Counted from the first letter of the stretch, positions 49,067 through 58,698 are shown. The stretch is 64,000 nucleotides of DNA from Acidobacteriota bacterium (GCA_003388555.1 QQVD01000050.1:186001-250000), one strand, 5' to 3'. Numbers and translations: made by a program. Notes: generated by a model not told the origin, from the letters alone.

Positions 49067-51934
49067 TCAGCTGCAGCCGCTGGTGGTGCCGCAGTTGCGG
49101 CAGCTGTAGCAGGAGCCGTTGCGCACCATGATCGAGCCGCAGACCTGGCAGCCGGGGGCGTCCTGGTCGTTGGCGAAGGGCAGCTCGACGTCGGGGCCGG
49201 CGGCGAAGCGTGGTGCCGCCTGCGGGGCGCTGTCGGCCGAAGAGCTCTGGCTCTCGGGCTCGGGCCGGATGCCGAGTGCCGCCTGGTCCTCGGCGGAGAG
49301 GAACTTCGAGCCCAGCCAGCGAGCGATGTAGTCGATCGTCGACTTCGCCATCGGGATGCGCCGGTTGGAGGTGAAGCCAGAGGGCTCGAAGCGCACGTGG
49401 GAGAACTTCTCGATCAGGGTGCGCAGCGGCACGCCGGACTGCAGAGCGATCGAGAAGGCGGTGGCGAAGGCGTCGGTGAGGCCCGAGACGGTGGAGCCCT
49501 CCTTGGCCATGACCAGGAAGATCTCGCCCGGCTGGCCGTCTTCGAACAGCCCGACGGTGACGAAGCCCTCGTGACCGCCGACCGAGAACTTGTGGGTGAT
49601 CGCCTGGCGCTCGTCGGGCAGCTTGCGGCGGTGGGTCGGGGGGCTGGGGTCGGCGACGACGGTGGCGGTGGCGGAGTCGGTCTCCGTCTCGGTGCTGTCG
49701 GCGCGGTTCTTCCGACGGTCGAGGCTCAGCGGCTGGCTGCGCTTGCAGCCGTCGCGGTAGATCGCCACCGCCTTGAGGCCGAGGCGCCAGGCCTCGACGT
49801 AGGCGTCGCGGATCTCCTCGACCGTGGAGTGCTCGGGCATGTTGATCGTCTTGCTGATCGCGCCGGAGACGAACGGCTGCACCGCCGCCATCATCCGCAG
49901 GTGGCCGCGGTAGCCGATCGAGCGCTCGCCGCTGGCCGGCTTGAAGGCGCAGTCGAACACCGGTAGGTGCTCCTCGGCGAGGTGCGGCGCCCCCTCGATG
50001 GTGTCGTGGGCCTCGATGTAGTCGAGGATCTCGCTCACCTGCTGGGGCGGGTAGGCGAGGCGGGCGAGGGCGGGAGCGACCGTCTGGTTGACGATCTTCA
50101 TCAGGCCGCCGCCGACCAGCTTCTTGTACTTCACCAGGCCGATGTCGGGCTCCACCCCGGTGGTGTCGCAGTCCATCATGAAGCCGATCGTGCCGGTCGG
50201 CGCCAGCACCGAGATCTGGGCGTTGCGCAGCCCGGCGCCGCGCGCCGAGGAGTCGACCGTGTCGTCCCAGGCCCGCTGCGCCGCCGCGGCGATGCTCTCG
50301 AACGAGCTCTCGAGGGCGTCGTCGTCAAAGCTGGCGCTCTCGCGCAGGGCGTCGAGCGCGGCGCGGTGCTGGCGCATCACCCGCGTCGTCGGCTCGCGGT
50401 TCTCGGCGAAACCCTCGAACGCTCCGTGCACCTCGGCGAGGCGCGCCGACTGGGCGTAGGCGGCGCCCGAGAGCAGCGCGGTGATCGCGCCGGCGAAGGC
50501 GCGCCCCTCGTCGGAGTCGTAGGGCAGGCCGTTCGCCATCAGCAGCGCGCCGAGGTTGGCGTAGCCGAGGCCGAGAGGTCGGAAGCGGTGCGAGTTCTCG
50601 GCGATCGTCGGCGTCGGGTAGCCGGCGTGGTCGACGAGGATCTCCTGCGCCGTGATCACGATCTCGCAGGCCCTGGTGAACGAGGCGACGTCGAAGTCGC
50701 CCTCGGCGTCGCGGAAGCGCATCAGGTTCAGCGACGCCAGGTTGCACGCCGTGTCGTCGAGGAACATGAACTCGGAGCACGGGTTGCTGGCGTGGATCGG
50801 CGCCGTTTCGGCGCAGGTGTGCCAGGCGTTGATCGTGGTGTCGAACTGCATGCCCGGGTCGCCGCAGACCCAGGTCGAGGCGGCGATGGCGTCCATCAGG
50901 TCGCGCGCCCGGTGGGTCGAGGCGACCGATCCGTCGAGACGCGCCCGGGTCGACCATTCGCCGTCCTGCTCCACCGCGCGCATGAACTCGTCGGTGGCGC
51001 GCACCGAGTGGTTGGCATTCTGGAAGAAGACCGAGTCGTAGGCGCCGCCGTCGACGTTGAAGCCGCCGTCGTAGCCGGCCTCGATCAACGCCCAGGCCTT
51101 GCGCTCCTCGAGCTCCTTGCAGCGGATGAACTCCTCGATGTCGGGGTGGTCCATGTCGAGGATGACCATCTTGGCGGCACGCCGGGTGCGGCCGCCGCTC
51201 TTCACCACACCGGCGAAGGCGTCGTAGCCGCGCATGAAGGAGATCGGGCCTGACGACGTGCCGCCGCCCGAAAGCGGCTCGCGACTGCCGCGCAGCGTCG
51301 ACAGGTTGGTGCCGGTGCCGGAGCCGTTCTTGAACAGCATCGCCTCGGTGCGTGCCAGGCCCATGATCGAGTCCATGCTGTCGACCACCGAGTTGATGAA
51401 GCAGGCCGAGCACTGCGGCTGTGCGCGCACCCCGAGGTTGAACCACACAGGCGAGTTGAACGCCGCCATCTGGTGCAGCAGCAGGAAGCAGAGCTCGTGC
51501 TCGAACGCCTCGCGGTCGGCGGGGTGGGCGAAGGTGCCGCCCTCGGCGCCCCAGGCGCCGATCGTGGTGACGACGCGGTCGATGACCTGGCGCAGGCTGT
51601 GCTCTCGCTCGTCGCTGCCGAGCTGGCCGTAGAAGTACTTGCTGGCGACGATGTTCACCGCGGTCTGCGACCAGGCGGTGGGGAACTCGACCCCGCGCTG
51701 CTCGAACACCACGTTGCCCTCGGGGTCGTGGATCACCGCGTCGCGCAGGCTCCACTCGACCTGGTCGAAGGGGTGGCGGCCGGGGGTGGAGAAGTGACGG
51801 CCCCAGTGGAGGGCGGCGGAGCTCGTGGCCGCGGAGCCGGGCGCGTCGACGCCGCTCGGCTGGCGCCCGGCGGCGTCGGCGTCGAGCTCGCGGTCTGCCT
51901 GATCGGTGTGCGTGGCGTCGGTGTCGCGGATCAT
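49067..51934 (-). CDS. nrdJ: Vitamin B12-dependent (class II) ribonucleotide reductase
   Basis: This 955-aa protein reduces ribonucleotides to deoxyribonucleotides with adenosylcobalamin. Family landmarks include FNSPVWFNLGV, CSACFINSVVDSMDSI, KNGSGTGTNLSTLRGS, the active site NPCSEFMF and APTGTIGFMMDCDTTG. The C-terminal tail is a zinc-ribbon-like CQVCGSIMVRNGSCYSCRNC. A typical N-terminal ATP-cone is not obvious. The ATG at 51934 is 40-50 nt downstream of the promoter and NrdR boxes. No class I or III reductase genes occur in the window, so it may be the main enzyme, which is common in Acidobacteriota. Confidence 0.95.
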   Translation of the reverse strand: MIRDTDATHTDQADRELDADAAGRQPSGVDAPGSAATSSAALHWGRHFSTPGRHPFDQVEWSLRDAVIHDPEGNVVFEQRGVEFPTAWSQTAVNIVASKYFYGQLGSDEREHSLRQVIDRVVTTIGAWGAEGGTFAHPADREAFEHELCFLLLHQMAAFNSPVWFNLGVRAQPQCSACFINSVVDSMDSIMGLARTEAMLFKNGSGTGTNLSTLRGSREPLSGGGTSSGPISFMRGYDAFAGVVKSGGRTRRAAKMVILDMDHPDIEEFIRCKELEERKAWALIEAGYDGGFNVDGGAYDSVFFQNANHSVRATDEFMRAVEQDGEWSTRARLDGSVASTHRARDLMDAIAASTWVCGDPGMQFDTTINAWHTCAETAPIHASNPCSEFMFLDDTACNLASLNLMRFRDAEGDFDVASFTRACEIVITAQEILVDHAGYPTPTIAENSHRFRPLGLGYANLGALLMANGLPYDSDEGRAFAGAITALLSGAAYAQSARLAEVHGAFEGFAENREPTTRVMRQHRAALDALRESASFDDDALESSFESIAAAAQRAWDDTVDSSARGAGLRNAQISVLAPTGTIGFMMDCDTTGVEPDIGLVKYKKLVGGGLMKIVNQTVAPALARLAYPPQQVSEILDYIEAHDTIEGAPHLAEEHLPVFDCAFKPASGERSIGYRGHLRMMAAVQPFVSGAISKTINMPEHSTVEEIRDAYVEAWRLGLKAVAIYRDGCKRSQPLSLDRRKNRADSTETETDSATATVVADPSPPTHRRKLPDERQAITHKFSVGGHEGFVTVGLFEDGQPGEIFLVMAKEGSTVSGLTDAFATAFSIALQSGVPLRTLIEKFSHVRFEPSGFTSNRRIPMAKSTIDYIARWLGSKFLSAEDQAALGIRPEPESQSSSADSAPQAAPRFAAGPDVELPFANDQDAPGCQVCGSIMVRNGSCYSCRNCGTTSGCS

Positions 51935-51972
51935 GGTCGGCTCCCGGTGCGCAGTCGTCGGGTGGGGATCGA

Positions 51973-52020
51973 GCACTATATCTTGTGGTGTCACCTCGTG
52001 CAAGACACTGTATGAGGTGC
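51973..52020 (-). promoter_or_regulatory. Tandem NrdR boxes upstream of nrdJ
   Basis: Box 1 at 51973-51988 (GCACTATATCTTGTGG) matches the NrdR consensus ACACTATATCTTGTGT at 14 of 16 positions. Box 2 at 52005-52020 (ACACTGTATGAGGTGC) matches at 11 of 16. They are offset by 32 bp, three DNA turns, as in known NrdR-controlled promoters. Box 1 covers the -10 element. NrdR represses nrd genes in response to ATP/dATP levels. Confidence 0.8.
51975..52003 (-). promoter_or_regulatory. nrdJ promoter
   Basis: On the minus strand, TTGCAC (complement of 51998-52003) and TATAGT (complement of 51975-51980) are spaced by 17 bp. The -10 element lies inside NrdR box 1, so bound repressor would block RNA polymerase. 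The start point would fall near 51968, leaving a leader of about 35 nt. Confidence 0.65.
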
Positions 52021-52325
52021 TCTGGGGCCTCCTGGGCCGAGCGCGGGAGGTCGGTCTCGGAGGCGCCGGCGGCGATGTCCGCCCGCCGGCCGGGGTGTCC
52101 CGGGAAGAGGGGCACCGGCGGCGCTCCGTCGTCGATCGCCGGTGACGTCGAAGGGGGCGGTTCGACTCACCGGGACGCCGCCGTGGACCGGTGGCCGGGC
52201 GTCGTCGGCGCCACGCGGGATACATTCAGGGCGAGAGCGCCCGCCGCAAAGTCCGGGGTCCAGCCTCCGAAGAGGCGAATGAGGCCGGGACGGTGCGGAC
52301 GGAACTGGCGCTGAGGAGGGAAGCC
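52021..52325. other. Intergenic region between divergent nrdJ and aminotransferase genes
   Basis: These 305 bp contain no supported gene on either strand. The ribosome site GAGGAGGGAAG of the aminotransferase gene lies at the right end. No clear promoter hexamers for the plus-strand gene were seen. Confidence 0.5.
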
Positions 52326-53636
52326 ATGCCGAGCCTGAGCCGCCGGAGCCTGCTCTCGATCCACGCACCCGCCAGCCTCGCCGTGCTGCTGGGAGCCGGC
52401 GCCGCCGGCGCCTCCCGACCGGCGCGCGTGGCGGCGTTGCTGCCGCGGTCGCCGGAGGGGCGTCCGGCGGAGGAGGTGGCGCGCGACGAGTCGTACTGGT
52501 TCGAGGTGCAGCAGGCCTTCACCATCGACCGCTCGATCGTCAACTTCAACAACGGCGGGGTGAGCCCGGCGCCGCGGGTGGTGCAGGAGGCGCTGGCGCG
52601 CAACCTGGCGTTCTCCAACGAGGCGCCGGCCTACACCATGTGGCGGGTGCTCGAGCCGCAGAAGGAGGCGGTGCGCCAGCGGGTGGCGCGCGCCTTTGGC
52701 TGCGACGCCGAGGAAATCGCCTTCACCCGTAACGCCTCGGAGAGCCTGCAGATCTGCCAGCTGGGGTTCGATCTCGCGGCCGGTGACGAGGTGCTGTGCA
52801 CCACCCAGGACTATCCCCGCATGGTCACCACCTTCGAGCAGCGGGAGCGGCGCGACGGCGTGCGCCTGGTGCAGTTCCCGATCCCGATCCCGGCCGAGGA
52901 TCCCGCGGAGGTGGTGCGCCTGTACACCGAGCGCATGACCGAGCGCACCCGCCTGGTGCTGATCTCCCACATGATCAACATCACCGGCCAGATCCTGCCG
53001 GTGCGCGAGGTGGTGCGTGCGGCCCGCGAGCGCGGCATCCCGACCATCGTCGACGGCGCCCACACCTTCGCCCACTTCCCCTTCACCCGCGACGACCTCG
53101 ACTGCGACTTCTACGCCAGCAGCCTGCACAAGTGGCTCTTCGCGCCGATCGGCACCGGCCTGCTCTACGTGCGGCGCGAGCGCATCGCCGACCTGTGGCC
53201 GCTGATGGCCGCCAAGGAGGTGCAGGACGGCGACATCCGCAAGTTCGAGGAGATCGGCACCCACCCCTGCCCGCACTACCTGGCGATCGCCGACGCGCTG
53301 ACCTTCCACCAGGGCATCGGCCCGGAGAACAAGGCGGCGCGCCTCGTCTACCTGCGCGACCGCTGGGCGAAGCGATTGCGCGAGCTGCCGGCCGTGCGCC
53401 TGCACACCAGCCTCGAGCCAGGCCTGGCGTGCGGCATCGCCACCCTCCAGATCGACGGCGTCGACTCGGCAGCGCTGGCCGACCACCTGTGGCAGGCGCA
53501 CCGCATCTTCACCGTCGCCATCCAGCACCCCGAGTTCGAGGGCGTGCGGGTCTCGCCCAGCGTCTACTCGACGCTCGAGGAGGTCGACCGCTTCGCCGAC
53601 GCGGTCGAGCGGGTGGCGCGCCGCGGCCTGGCGTGA
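52326..53636 (+). CDS. Class V PLP-dependent aminotransferase with Tat-like signal (isopenicillin N epimerase-like)
   Basis: This 436-aa protein begins MPSLSRRSLLSIHAPASLAV, a twin-arginine motif (S-R-R-S-L-L) plus a hydrophobic stretch, so it may be exported folded by Tat. The enzyme part has VNFNNGGVSPAPRVVQEAL, FTRNASESLQI, TIVDGAHTFAHFPF and the PLP lysine in ASSLHKWLFAPIGTGLLYV, characteristic of class V aminotransferases, desulfurases and isopenicillin N epimerases. The substrate is unknown. The ATG follows a GAGGAGGGAAG ribosome site closely. It stands alone, divergent from nrdJ. Confidence 0.87.
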   Translation: MPSLSRRSLLSIHAPASLAVLLGAGAAGASRPARVAALLPRSPEGRPAEEVARDESYWFEVQQAFTIDRSIVNFNNGGVSPAPRVVQEALARNLAFSNEAPAYTMWRVLEPQKEAVRQRVARAFGCDAEEIAFTRNASESLQICQLGFDLAAGDEVLCTTQDYPRMVTTFEQRERRDGVRLVQFPIPIPAEDPAEVVRLYTERMTERTRLVLISHMINITGQILPVREVVRAARERGIPTIVDGAHTFAHFPFTRDDLDCDFYASSLHKWLFAPIGTGLLYVRRERIADLWPLMAAKEVQDGDIRKFEEIGTHPCPHYLAIADALTFHQGIGPENKAARLVYLRDRWAKRLRELPAVRLHTSLEPGLACGIATLQIDGVDSAALADHLWQAHRIFTVAIQHPEFEGVRVSPSVYSTLEEVDRFADAVERVARRGLA

Positions 53637-53658
53637 GGCGCGTCGCCCGGGCTCCGGC

Positions 53659-54222
53659 TCAGACCGCCGGCCACAGCCAGGCGAAGCTGCCGGCGGTGAG
53701 CAGGCCGTAGATCAGCCCGTCGACGACGTTCTTCAGCGTCGCGCTCCACTTGCGGGCGTAGAAGATCGACGCGATCGGCTCGGAGCCGGCGTAGGCGAGG
53801 AAGGCCACCGTGCCGACGATCTGGAAGACGTCGAGGTAGGCGGCGCCGGGCGCCACGCTGCGGCTCGCCAGGTAGGCGACGAAGACGCCGACGACGACGA
53901 TGTAGAAGAACCACTGGGTGAGGCTCTTGCCCATCTTCGGCACGCCGCTGGGATACAGGGTGAGGAAGCCCACCGGCCCGGCCTCGAACTTCTTCTGCAT
54001 CTCCGGCGAGCGCATCTCCTTCTCGCTGGGCGCGAAGGGGAAGCGGTAGTTGCCCGGCGGCACGCCGGCAGTGCGGATCGGACCGGTGACCGCTTCCTCG
54101 TCGGGCAGCGGATCCTGGTCGCGCCAGTGCCAGTTGAGCACCGCGTGCAGCACGAAGCTGGCGAAGAAGACCAGGAGCGTGGAGACGAGCACGGGCATTG
54201 CGAGATCGATCATGGCGACCAT
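53659..54222 (-). CDS. Uncharacterised membrane protein
   Basis: This 187-aa protein has four predicted hydrophobic segments: about residues 8-28, 106-125, 131-150 and 167-185. Between the first and second is a polar loop of 75 residues containing EAVTGPIRTAGVPPGNYRFP and a helix EKEMRSPEMQKKFEAGP. The start at 54222 is supported by a strong GGAGGAGGG site 8 nt upstream; a second ATG lies three codons later. I do not recognise the family by name, but the even composition and good ribosome site support a real gene. It converges with the aminotransferase, 22 bp apart. Confidence 0.72.
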   Translation of the reverse strand: MVAMIDLAMPVLVSTLLVFFASFVLHAVLNWHWRDQDPLPDEEAVTGPIRTAGVPPGNYRFPFAPSEKEMRSPEMQKKFEAGPVGFLTLYPSGVPKMGKSLTQWFFYIVVVGVFVAYLASRSVAPGAAYLDVFQIVGTVAFLAYAGSEPIASIFYARKWSATLKNVVDGLIYGLLTAGSFAWLWPAV

Positions 54223-54647
54223 CGTCGGTACCCTCCTCCGGCCGCGGAAGCCGGACTAGATTTTCGGGATGGTTCGAGGATAGCCGACGGTGGCCGGGTG
54301 GGGCGATGGCGCCAGCAGGCGAGCCGGTTGCGGCCAGCAGAGGGTCCTCGGTCCGACCGCGAAGCGAGGCAATCGCTTCTTGCGTGAGATGCTGATCCAC
54401 GGCGCCCGGAGGGCTGAACAGATCAAGGCGAGATCCGAGCGCGATCACACCCGCCTCGAGACGTAGGGCCGTCTGCCTCGCCGCGAGGAAGCGCTACGAC
54501 GAGCCGTCCTCTCTCGATCAGAGGAAGGACACGAAGAAGCTCGACGACGAGGAGGGGTCCAAGCACGACGGTGGTCTGGAGGATGTGTCGAGGCGCCGCG
54601 GCTGAGCCCTCTGGTACCCTTCCGGATCCTTCGACGGTGCTCCACCC
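54223..54647. other. Intergenic region between divergent membrane-protein and GT4 genes
   Basis: These 425 bp have no supported gene. Composition is somewhat less GC-rich near 54255-54290 (AGATTTTCGGG), where a promoter for the minus-strand gene may lie, but I could not match both hexamers. This gap marks the border of the second polysaccharide locus. Confidence 0.45.
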
Positions 54648-55910
54648 ATGCGTCTCCTGCTGCTTTCGCAGTTCTACTGGCCCGAGCAGCGTTCGGCGCC
54701 GATGACTCTCTCCGCGGTGGCGGAGCACCTGGTGGCCGGTGGTCACGAAGTGACGGTGGTGACCGGCTTTCCGAACCACCCGTTCGGCAGGATCTACGAC
54801 GGTTACCGGTTGCGCTGGCGGCAGTGGGAGCAGCTCCGCGGAGTTCGAGTCCTCCGCCTGCCCCTCTACGCGGACCACAGCCTCTCGCCGCTGCGGCGCG
54901 GATGGCACTATGCGTCGTTCGCCCTGTCCGCCGGCCTTCTCGGGCCGCTCCTGACGAGAGGGTTCCGCCCCGACCTCCTCTTCGTCTACCTGCCTCCGCT
55001 GACGAACTGGCTCCCTATCCGGACCCTGCGGGCTTGGCATCGCGTCCCTGCGGTGTACTGGGTGACCGATGTCTGGCCGGAGGCACTCGAGGCGACGGGA
55101 GTCGGCCTTCCGCGCTGGGCGAGCCGAGCGCTCGGGCGACTCGACCGGATGGTGCTCGGAGCGGCGGTGAGGATCTGCGTCAATTCCCCGGGCCTGGCCG
55201 GGCGAATGGAGTCGGTGGGCGTCGACCCCGCCAAGCTCGAGGTCGTTCCGGATGCGGCGAAGCAGTCGCACTTCCGTCCAGTGGAGCCGGATCCCGCTCT
55301 GGCGGAGGAGCTCGGACTGCGTGGGACCTTCAACTTCGTCTACGGGGGGAACTTCGGCCCGGCGCAGGGACTGGGCACCTTGCTGGATGCCGCGGCGCGG
55401 GTCCGGGATCTGAGCGACGTCCGGCTCGTCCTGATCGGGGGAGGGGAGGAGGAGGAGCGGCTGAAGCAGAGGGTTGTGGAGGAACGACTCGACAACGTCG
55501 TCGTCGTTCCGCGTCAGCCGATGGAGGAGATCCACCGCTTCTACGCCCTGGCCGACGCGCTCGTCGTCCACCTGCTCGCCGATCCGTTGTTCGACCTGCA
55601 GGTTCCCTCCAAGACGATGGCCTACATGGCCTGTGGCAAGCCGATTCTCTGCGCCGCCGGTGCGTCGGCTGCGCAGATCGTGATCACCGCCGGGGCGGGT
55701 TGGACGTCCGCGGCCGGAGATGCCGAGGCGCTGGCACGCTCCTTTCGTGAGACCAGGGCGCTCGATCGCGAGGTCCTGAGGGACTGTGGCCGGAACGCGC
55801 GCCGCGCCTATCTTCGCGACTACACCGAGACCGCCCAGGTTCGTCGGTTCGAGGAGATCCTGCTGCGCGAGTGCCGAGAGCGCGGCGCAGGTCCGTCAGA
55901 CCACGCGTGA
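54648..55910 (+). CDS. Family 4 glycosyltransferase (WcaI-like)
   Basis: This 420-aa GT-B enzyme starts LLLLSQFYWPEQRSAPMTLS, the N-terminal pattern of WcaI/colanic-acid-type GT4 enzymes. It has VTVVTGFPNHPFGRIYDGY, VYWVTDVWPEALEATG and NFVYGGNFGPAQGLGTLLDA ahead of the donor-binding helices, then LQVPSKTMAYMACGKPIL, where the usual E of the C-terminal motif is shifted, as in this subgroup. It opens the right-hand polysaccharide locus and is followed by a 263-bp spacer before the convergent epimerase. Confidence 0.9.
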   Translation: MRLLLLSQFYWPEQRSAPMTLSAVAEHLVAGGHEVTVVTGFPNHPFGRIYDGYRLRWRQWEQLRGVRVLRLPLYADHSLSPLRRGWHYASFALSAGLLGPLLTRGFRPDLLFVYLPPLTNWLPIRTLRAWHRVPAVYWVTDVWPEALEATGVGLPRWASRALGRLDRMVLGAAVRICVNSPGLAGRMESVGVDPAKLEVVPDAAKQSHFRPVEPDPALAEELGLRGTFNFVYGGNFGPAQGLGTLLDAAARVRDLSDVRLVLIGGGEEEERLKQRVVEERLDNVVVVPRQPMEEIHRFYALADALVVHLLADPLFDLQVPSKTMAYMACGKPILCAAGASAAQIVITAGAGWTSAAGDAEALARSFRETRALDREVLRDCGRNARRAYLRDYTETAQVRRFEEILLRECRERGAGPSDHA

Positions 55911-56173
55911 GGTTCAGCGACCCGATCACGCGCTCTTTCCATCGCGTCCTCGCCTCGGGAAGATCGGCAACCGTGCTCGCTGGCTCCGTGGTCGGGGCGG
56001 CACGAGGAGAAAGGCCGAGGTCCAACAGCGGACTGAGGGATCAGGGACCTCGTCCCGTGGGACCGGCCCGCGGCCGGTAGCGCATGGTGCGGACCTCGGG
56101 GATCCGGTAGCGCCGACCGAATCCGCCGATCTGTGATCCCGGGCGACCGGACTCAGCAGGGGAATCGTCGAGG

Positions 56174-57118
56174 TCAGCTCCCGACGATCTCGTTCCACAT
56201 TTCTCCGAGACCGGCCGCGAGCTCGACCCTCGGCTGGTATCCCAGAGCTCGCGCGGCGCGGGAGATGTCGGCTTGGCTGTCACGGACCTCTCCCCGTCGA
56301 GGCGGAGCGTGCAGCACCTCCACATCTCGTCCGGTGATCTCGATCATCGTCGACGCGAGCTGACCGATCGTCGATCTGGTGCCCGAGCCGATGTTGTAAG
56401 CCTCGCCCGGAGATCCGCCGAGGGCGGCCAGGAGGTTCGCCTCCACGACGTCGCTGACGTAGACGAAGTCTCGGGACTGCGAACCGTCGCCGTAGATCGT
56501 CAGATCCTGCCCTCGGCGCAGCTGCTCGAAGAAGATCGAGATCACGCCCGTGTACTCGTTGCGCTCCATCGGGAGGCCGTAGACGTTGAAGTAGCGAAGG
56601 CAGACCGTGGGAACGCTCCACAGCTCGGCGGCGAGTCGCGCATAGTGCTCGCCGGCCATCTTGCTCAGCGCGTAGAAACTCTCCGGACGCTGGGGGTGAT
56701 CCTCGGCCACGGGAAGCGAGACCGCCTCTCCGAACATCGCGGACGAGCTCGAGTAGACGACCTTCTCGACCTGGGAGTCTCGGCAGCTCTGGTACAGCCG
56801 GATCGAGCCGATTACGTTCGTCGAGGCGTCGGTCGTGGCGTCCTCGATCGACTTGAGGTTGCCGACCTGTGCCGCGAGGTGGAAGACGAAGCGCGCGTCG
56901 CGAACCAGGTCCGCGAGCCCGTAAACCGTCGCCAGATCGGCCTCGACCAGAGTCAGGCGCGGATGGCTCGGGAGATTCGCCGCCTTCCCGGTCACCAGGT
57001 TGTCGAGAACGGTGACCTCCGCACCGAGGTGCAGTAGCCTCCGAACCAGGTTGCTGCCGATGAAGCCCGCGCCACCGGTGACCAGGCAGCGGGCGTTCTC
57101 GAATCGCTCGTGGGCCAT
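56174..57118 (-). CDS. NAD-dependent sugar-nucleotide epimerase/dehydratase (extended SDR)
   Basis: This 314-aa SDR has the NAD loop VTGGAGFIGSNLVRRLL, the acidic end VLDNLVTGKAANL, HLAAQVGNLKSIED and the catalytic YALSK (Y149, K153) preceded by VYSSSSAMFGE. Then RYFNVYGLPMERNEYTGVIS and YGDGSQSRDFVYVSDVVEAN, found in UDP-glucose/UDP-GlcNAc 4-epimerases, occur. It probably produces UDP-Gal, UDP-GalNAc or a uronic acid for the right-hand polysaccharide. The ATG at 57118 is 84 nt from the divergent flippase start. Length is typical. Confidence 0.9.
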   Translation of the reverse strand: MAHERFENARCLVTGGAGFIGSNLVRRLLHLGAEVTVLDNLVTGKAANLPSHPRLTLVEADLATVYGLADLVRDARFVFHLAAQVGNLKSIEDATTDASTNVIGSIRLYQSCRDSQVEKVVYSSSSAMFGEAVSLPVAEDHPQRPESFYALSKMAGEHYARLAAELWSVPTVCLRYFNVYGLPMERNEYTGVISIFFEQLRRGQDLTIYGDGSQSRDFVYVSDVVEANLLAALGGSPGEAYNIGSGTRSTIGQLASTMIEITGRDVEVLHAPPRRGEVRDSQADISRAARALGYQPRVELAAGLGEMWNEIVGS

Positions 57119-57202
57119 CTCTGAATCCGATCGGTATAGGGGTCCTCGGCTTCGCGAGCCCAGCGGCGCGGTCGGAGCCGGGAAGATAGCATCGCTCTCT
57201 CC

Positions 57203-58672
57203 GTGTCGCTGGTACGACGAACTCTCGTTGGAGTCCTGTGGTCGGGTGCCGGCCAGTTGGGCTCGAACGTGGCGCGCTTCGCAACGATCGCGCTGCTCGG
57301 CCTGTGGCTTCCTCCTCCCGTCTTCGGGCTGTTCGCCTTGGCGGTCCTGGTCGTTGGATCGGCCCAGAAGGTCTCCGAGCTGGGTCTGCTGGCGGCCGTC
57401 GTCCAGAAACCGGAGGCGGACGAGCCGACCCTGAGCACCGCCTTCTGGATGAACCTGGCGATGAGCGTCCTGCTGGGCCTCGTGGTCTTCAGTGCGTCCG
57501 GACCGGTCGCCGGGCTCTTCGGGGACCAACGCCTCGAGCCGATCGTGGAGGCTCTGGCGTGGGTCTTCCCCCTGGATGCCCTGGCAGTCGTGCCGAGGGC
57601 GATGCTCACGCGCGATCTCCGGTTCCGGGATCTTTCGGTCCGCCTGCTGCTGGGGGAGTTGGCCTTCGGGGCCGTCGCGATCGGCGCCACTCTCGCGGGT
57701 CGCGAGATCTGGGGCCTCGTCGCGGCCTTGATCCTCCAGAGGCTCGTACTCACCGGCTCGCTGTGGTGGCTCGTGCCGTGGCGACCTCACTGGGTCTTCG
57801 ACCGGACGAGTGCCGCGAAGCTGCTCCTGTTCGGTGGGCCGTTCCTCGCCAGCGCCCTGGTCCTCCAGCTGGCCGGTTTCTTGGACCACGCGATCGTCGG
57901 GGTGTGGCTGGGGACGGCCGGACTCGGGTACTACCACTTCGCGGCACAGACCTCCATCGTCCCGCTGCAGCGCCTCGTCGGACTGGTCGCGCGCGTCGTT
58001 TTTCCCGCGATGTCCCGGGTCCAGGCCGATCCGACACGCCTCGCGAGGGCGTTCCAGGCCGGCACGCAGCATCTGCTCGCGGCCATCCTGCCGGCCGCGA
58101 TGCTCGCGATCTTCGTCGGCCCCTGGTTCCTGCGCGCCCTGTACGGTCAGAAGTGGGAAGCGTCGACGGAGCCTCTCCGGATCCTCAGCGTCGGAGGCGC
58201 GTTCTTCGCCTTCGATCTCGCGCAGGCCTACTTCCTCGCGATCGGCCGGCCGGGCGTTCGGCTGGGTCTCCACCTGCTGAGGCTCGCCGGCTTCCTGGCT
58301 GGGCTCGCCGTCTTCGCTCGAGTCTGGGGTGTGACCGCTTCGAGCGTGGCGGCGGCCGTGTCGCTCGGCATCGTGGTCCACGCCCTGGTGGGCTGGGTTC
58401 TCGCAGCTCGTCGCCTCGGCATACCGGTGGGTTCGCTCGGCGCTGTGGCGGCACCCGCGATCCGCGGCTGTGCCGGCGCGCTCGTCCCGGTCGTCGCCTA
58501 CGAGCTGTCGGGCTCGCCGGGGAGTCCCTGGGTCGCGACTCTCGGTCTTCCGATCGCGATGGCGGTCGGCTACCTCGCTGCGACGACTGGTGAGTACCGT
58601 GCTCTCGCGGGGCGGGTCGCAGGGCGTGTCGCCCGCGGCGTGTCGGTACACTCCGGGCGACGGAGCGGCTGA
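57203..58672 (+). CDS. Wzx/MOP-family oligosaccharide flippase
   Basis: This 489-aa protein has about 12-14 hydrophobic helices without other domains. N-terminal LVGVLWSGAGQLGSNVARFA, the loop LPPPVFGLFALAVLVVGSAQ and central WGLVAALILQRLV are typical of the PST/MviN-like polysaccharide exporter group. It translocates undecaprenyl-linked repeat units across the membrane. The GTG at 57203 is the start, 84 nt from the epimerase on the other strand. No Wzy-type polymerase is seen in the window. The next gene begins 26 nt after its stop. Confidence 0.87.
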   Translation: MSLVRRTLVGVLWSGAGQLGSNVARFATIALLGLWLPPPVFGLFALAVLVVGSAQKVSELGLLAAVVQKPEADEPTLSTAFWMNLAMSVLLGLVVFSASGPVAGLFGDQRLEPIVEALAWVFPLDALAVVPRAMLTRDLRFRDLSVRLLLGELAFGAVAIGATLAGREIWGLVAALILQRLVLTGSLWWLVPWRPHWVFDRTSAAKLLLFGGPFLASALVLQLAGFLDHAIVGVWLGTAGLGYYHFAAQTSIVPLQRLVGLVARVVFPAMSRVQADPTRLARAFQAGTQHLLAAILPAAMLAIFVGPWFLRALYGQKWEASTEPLRILSVGGAFFAFDLAQAYFLAIGRPGVRLGLHLLRLAGFLAGLAVFARVWGVTASSVAAAVSLGIVVHALVGWVLAARRLGIPVGSLGAVAAPAIRGCAGALVPVVAYELSGSPGSPWVATLGLPIAMAVGYLAATTGEYRALAGRVAGRVARGVSVHSGRRSG

Positions 58673-58698
58673 GGCTCCCGAGAGACCGAGACCTTCCG

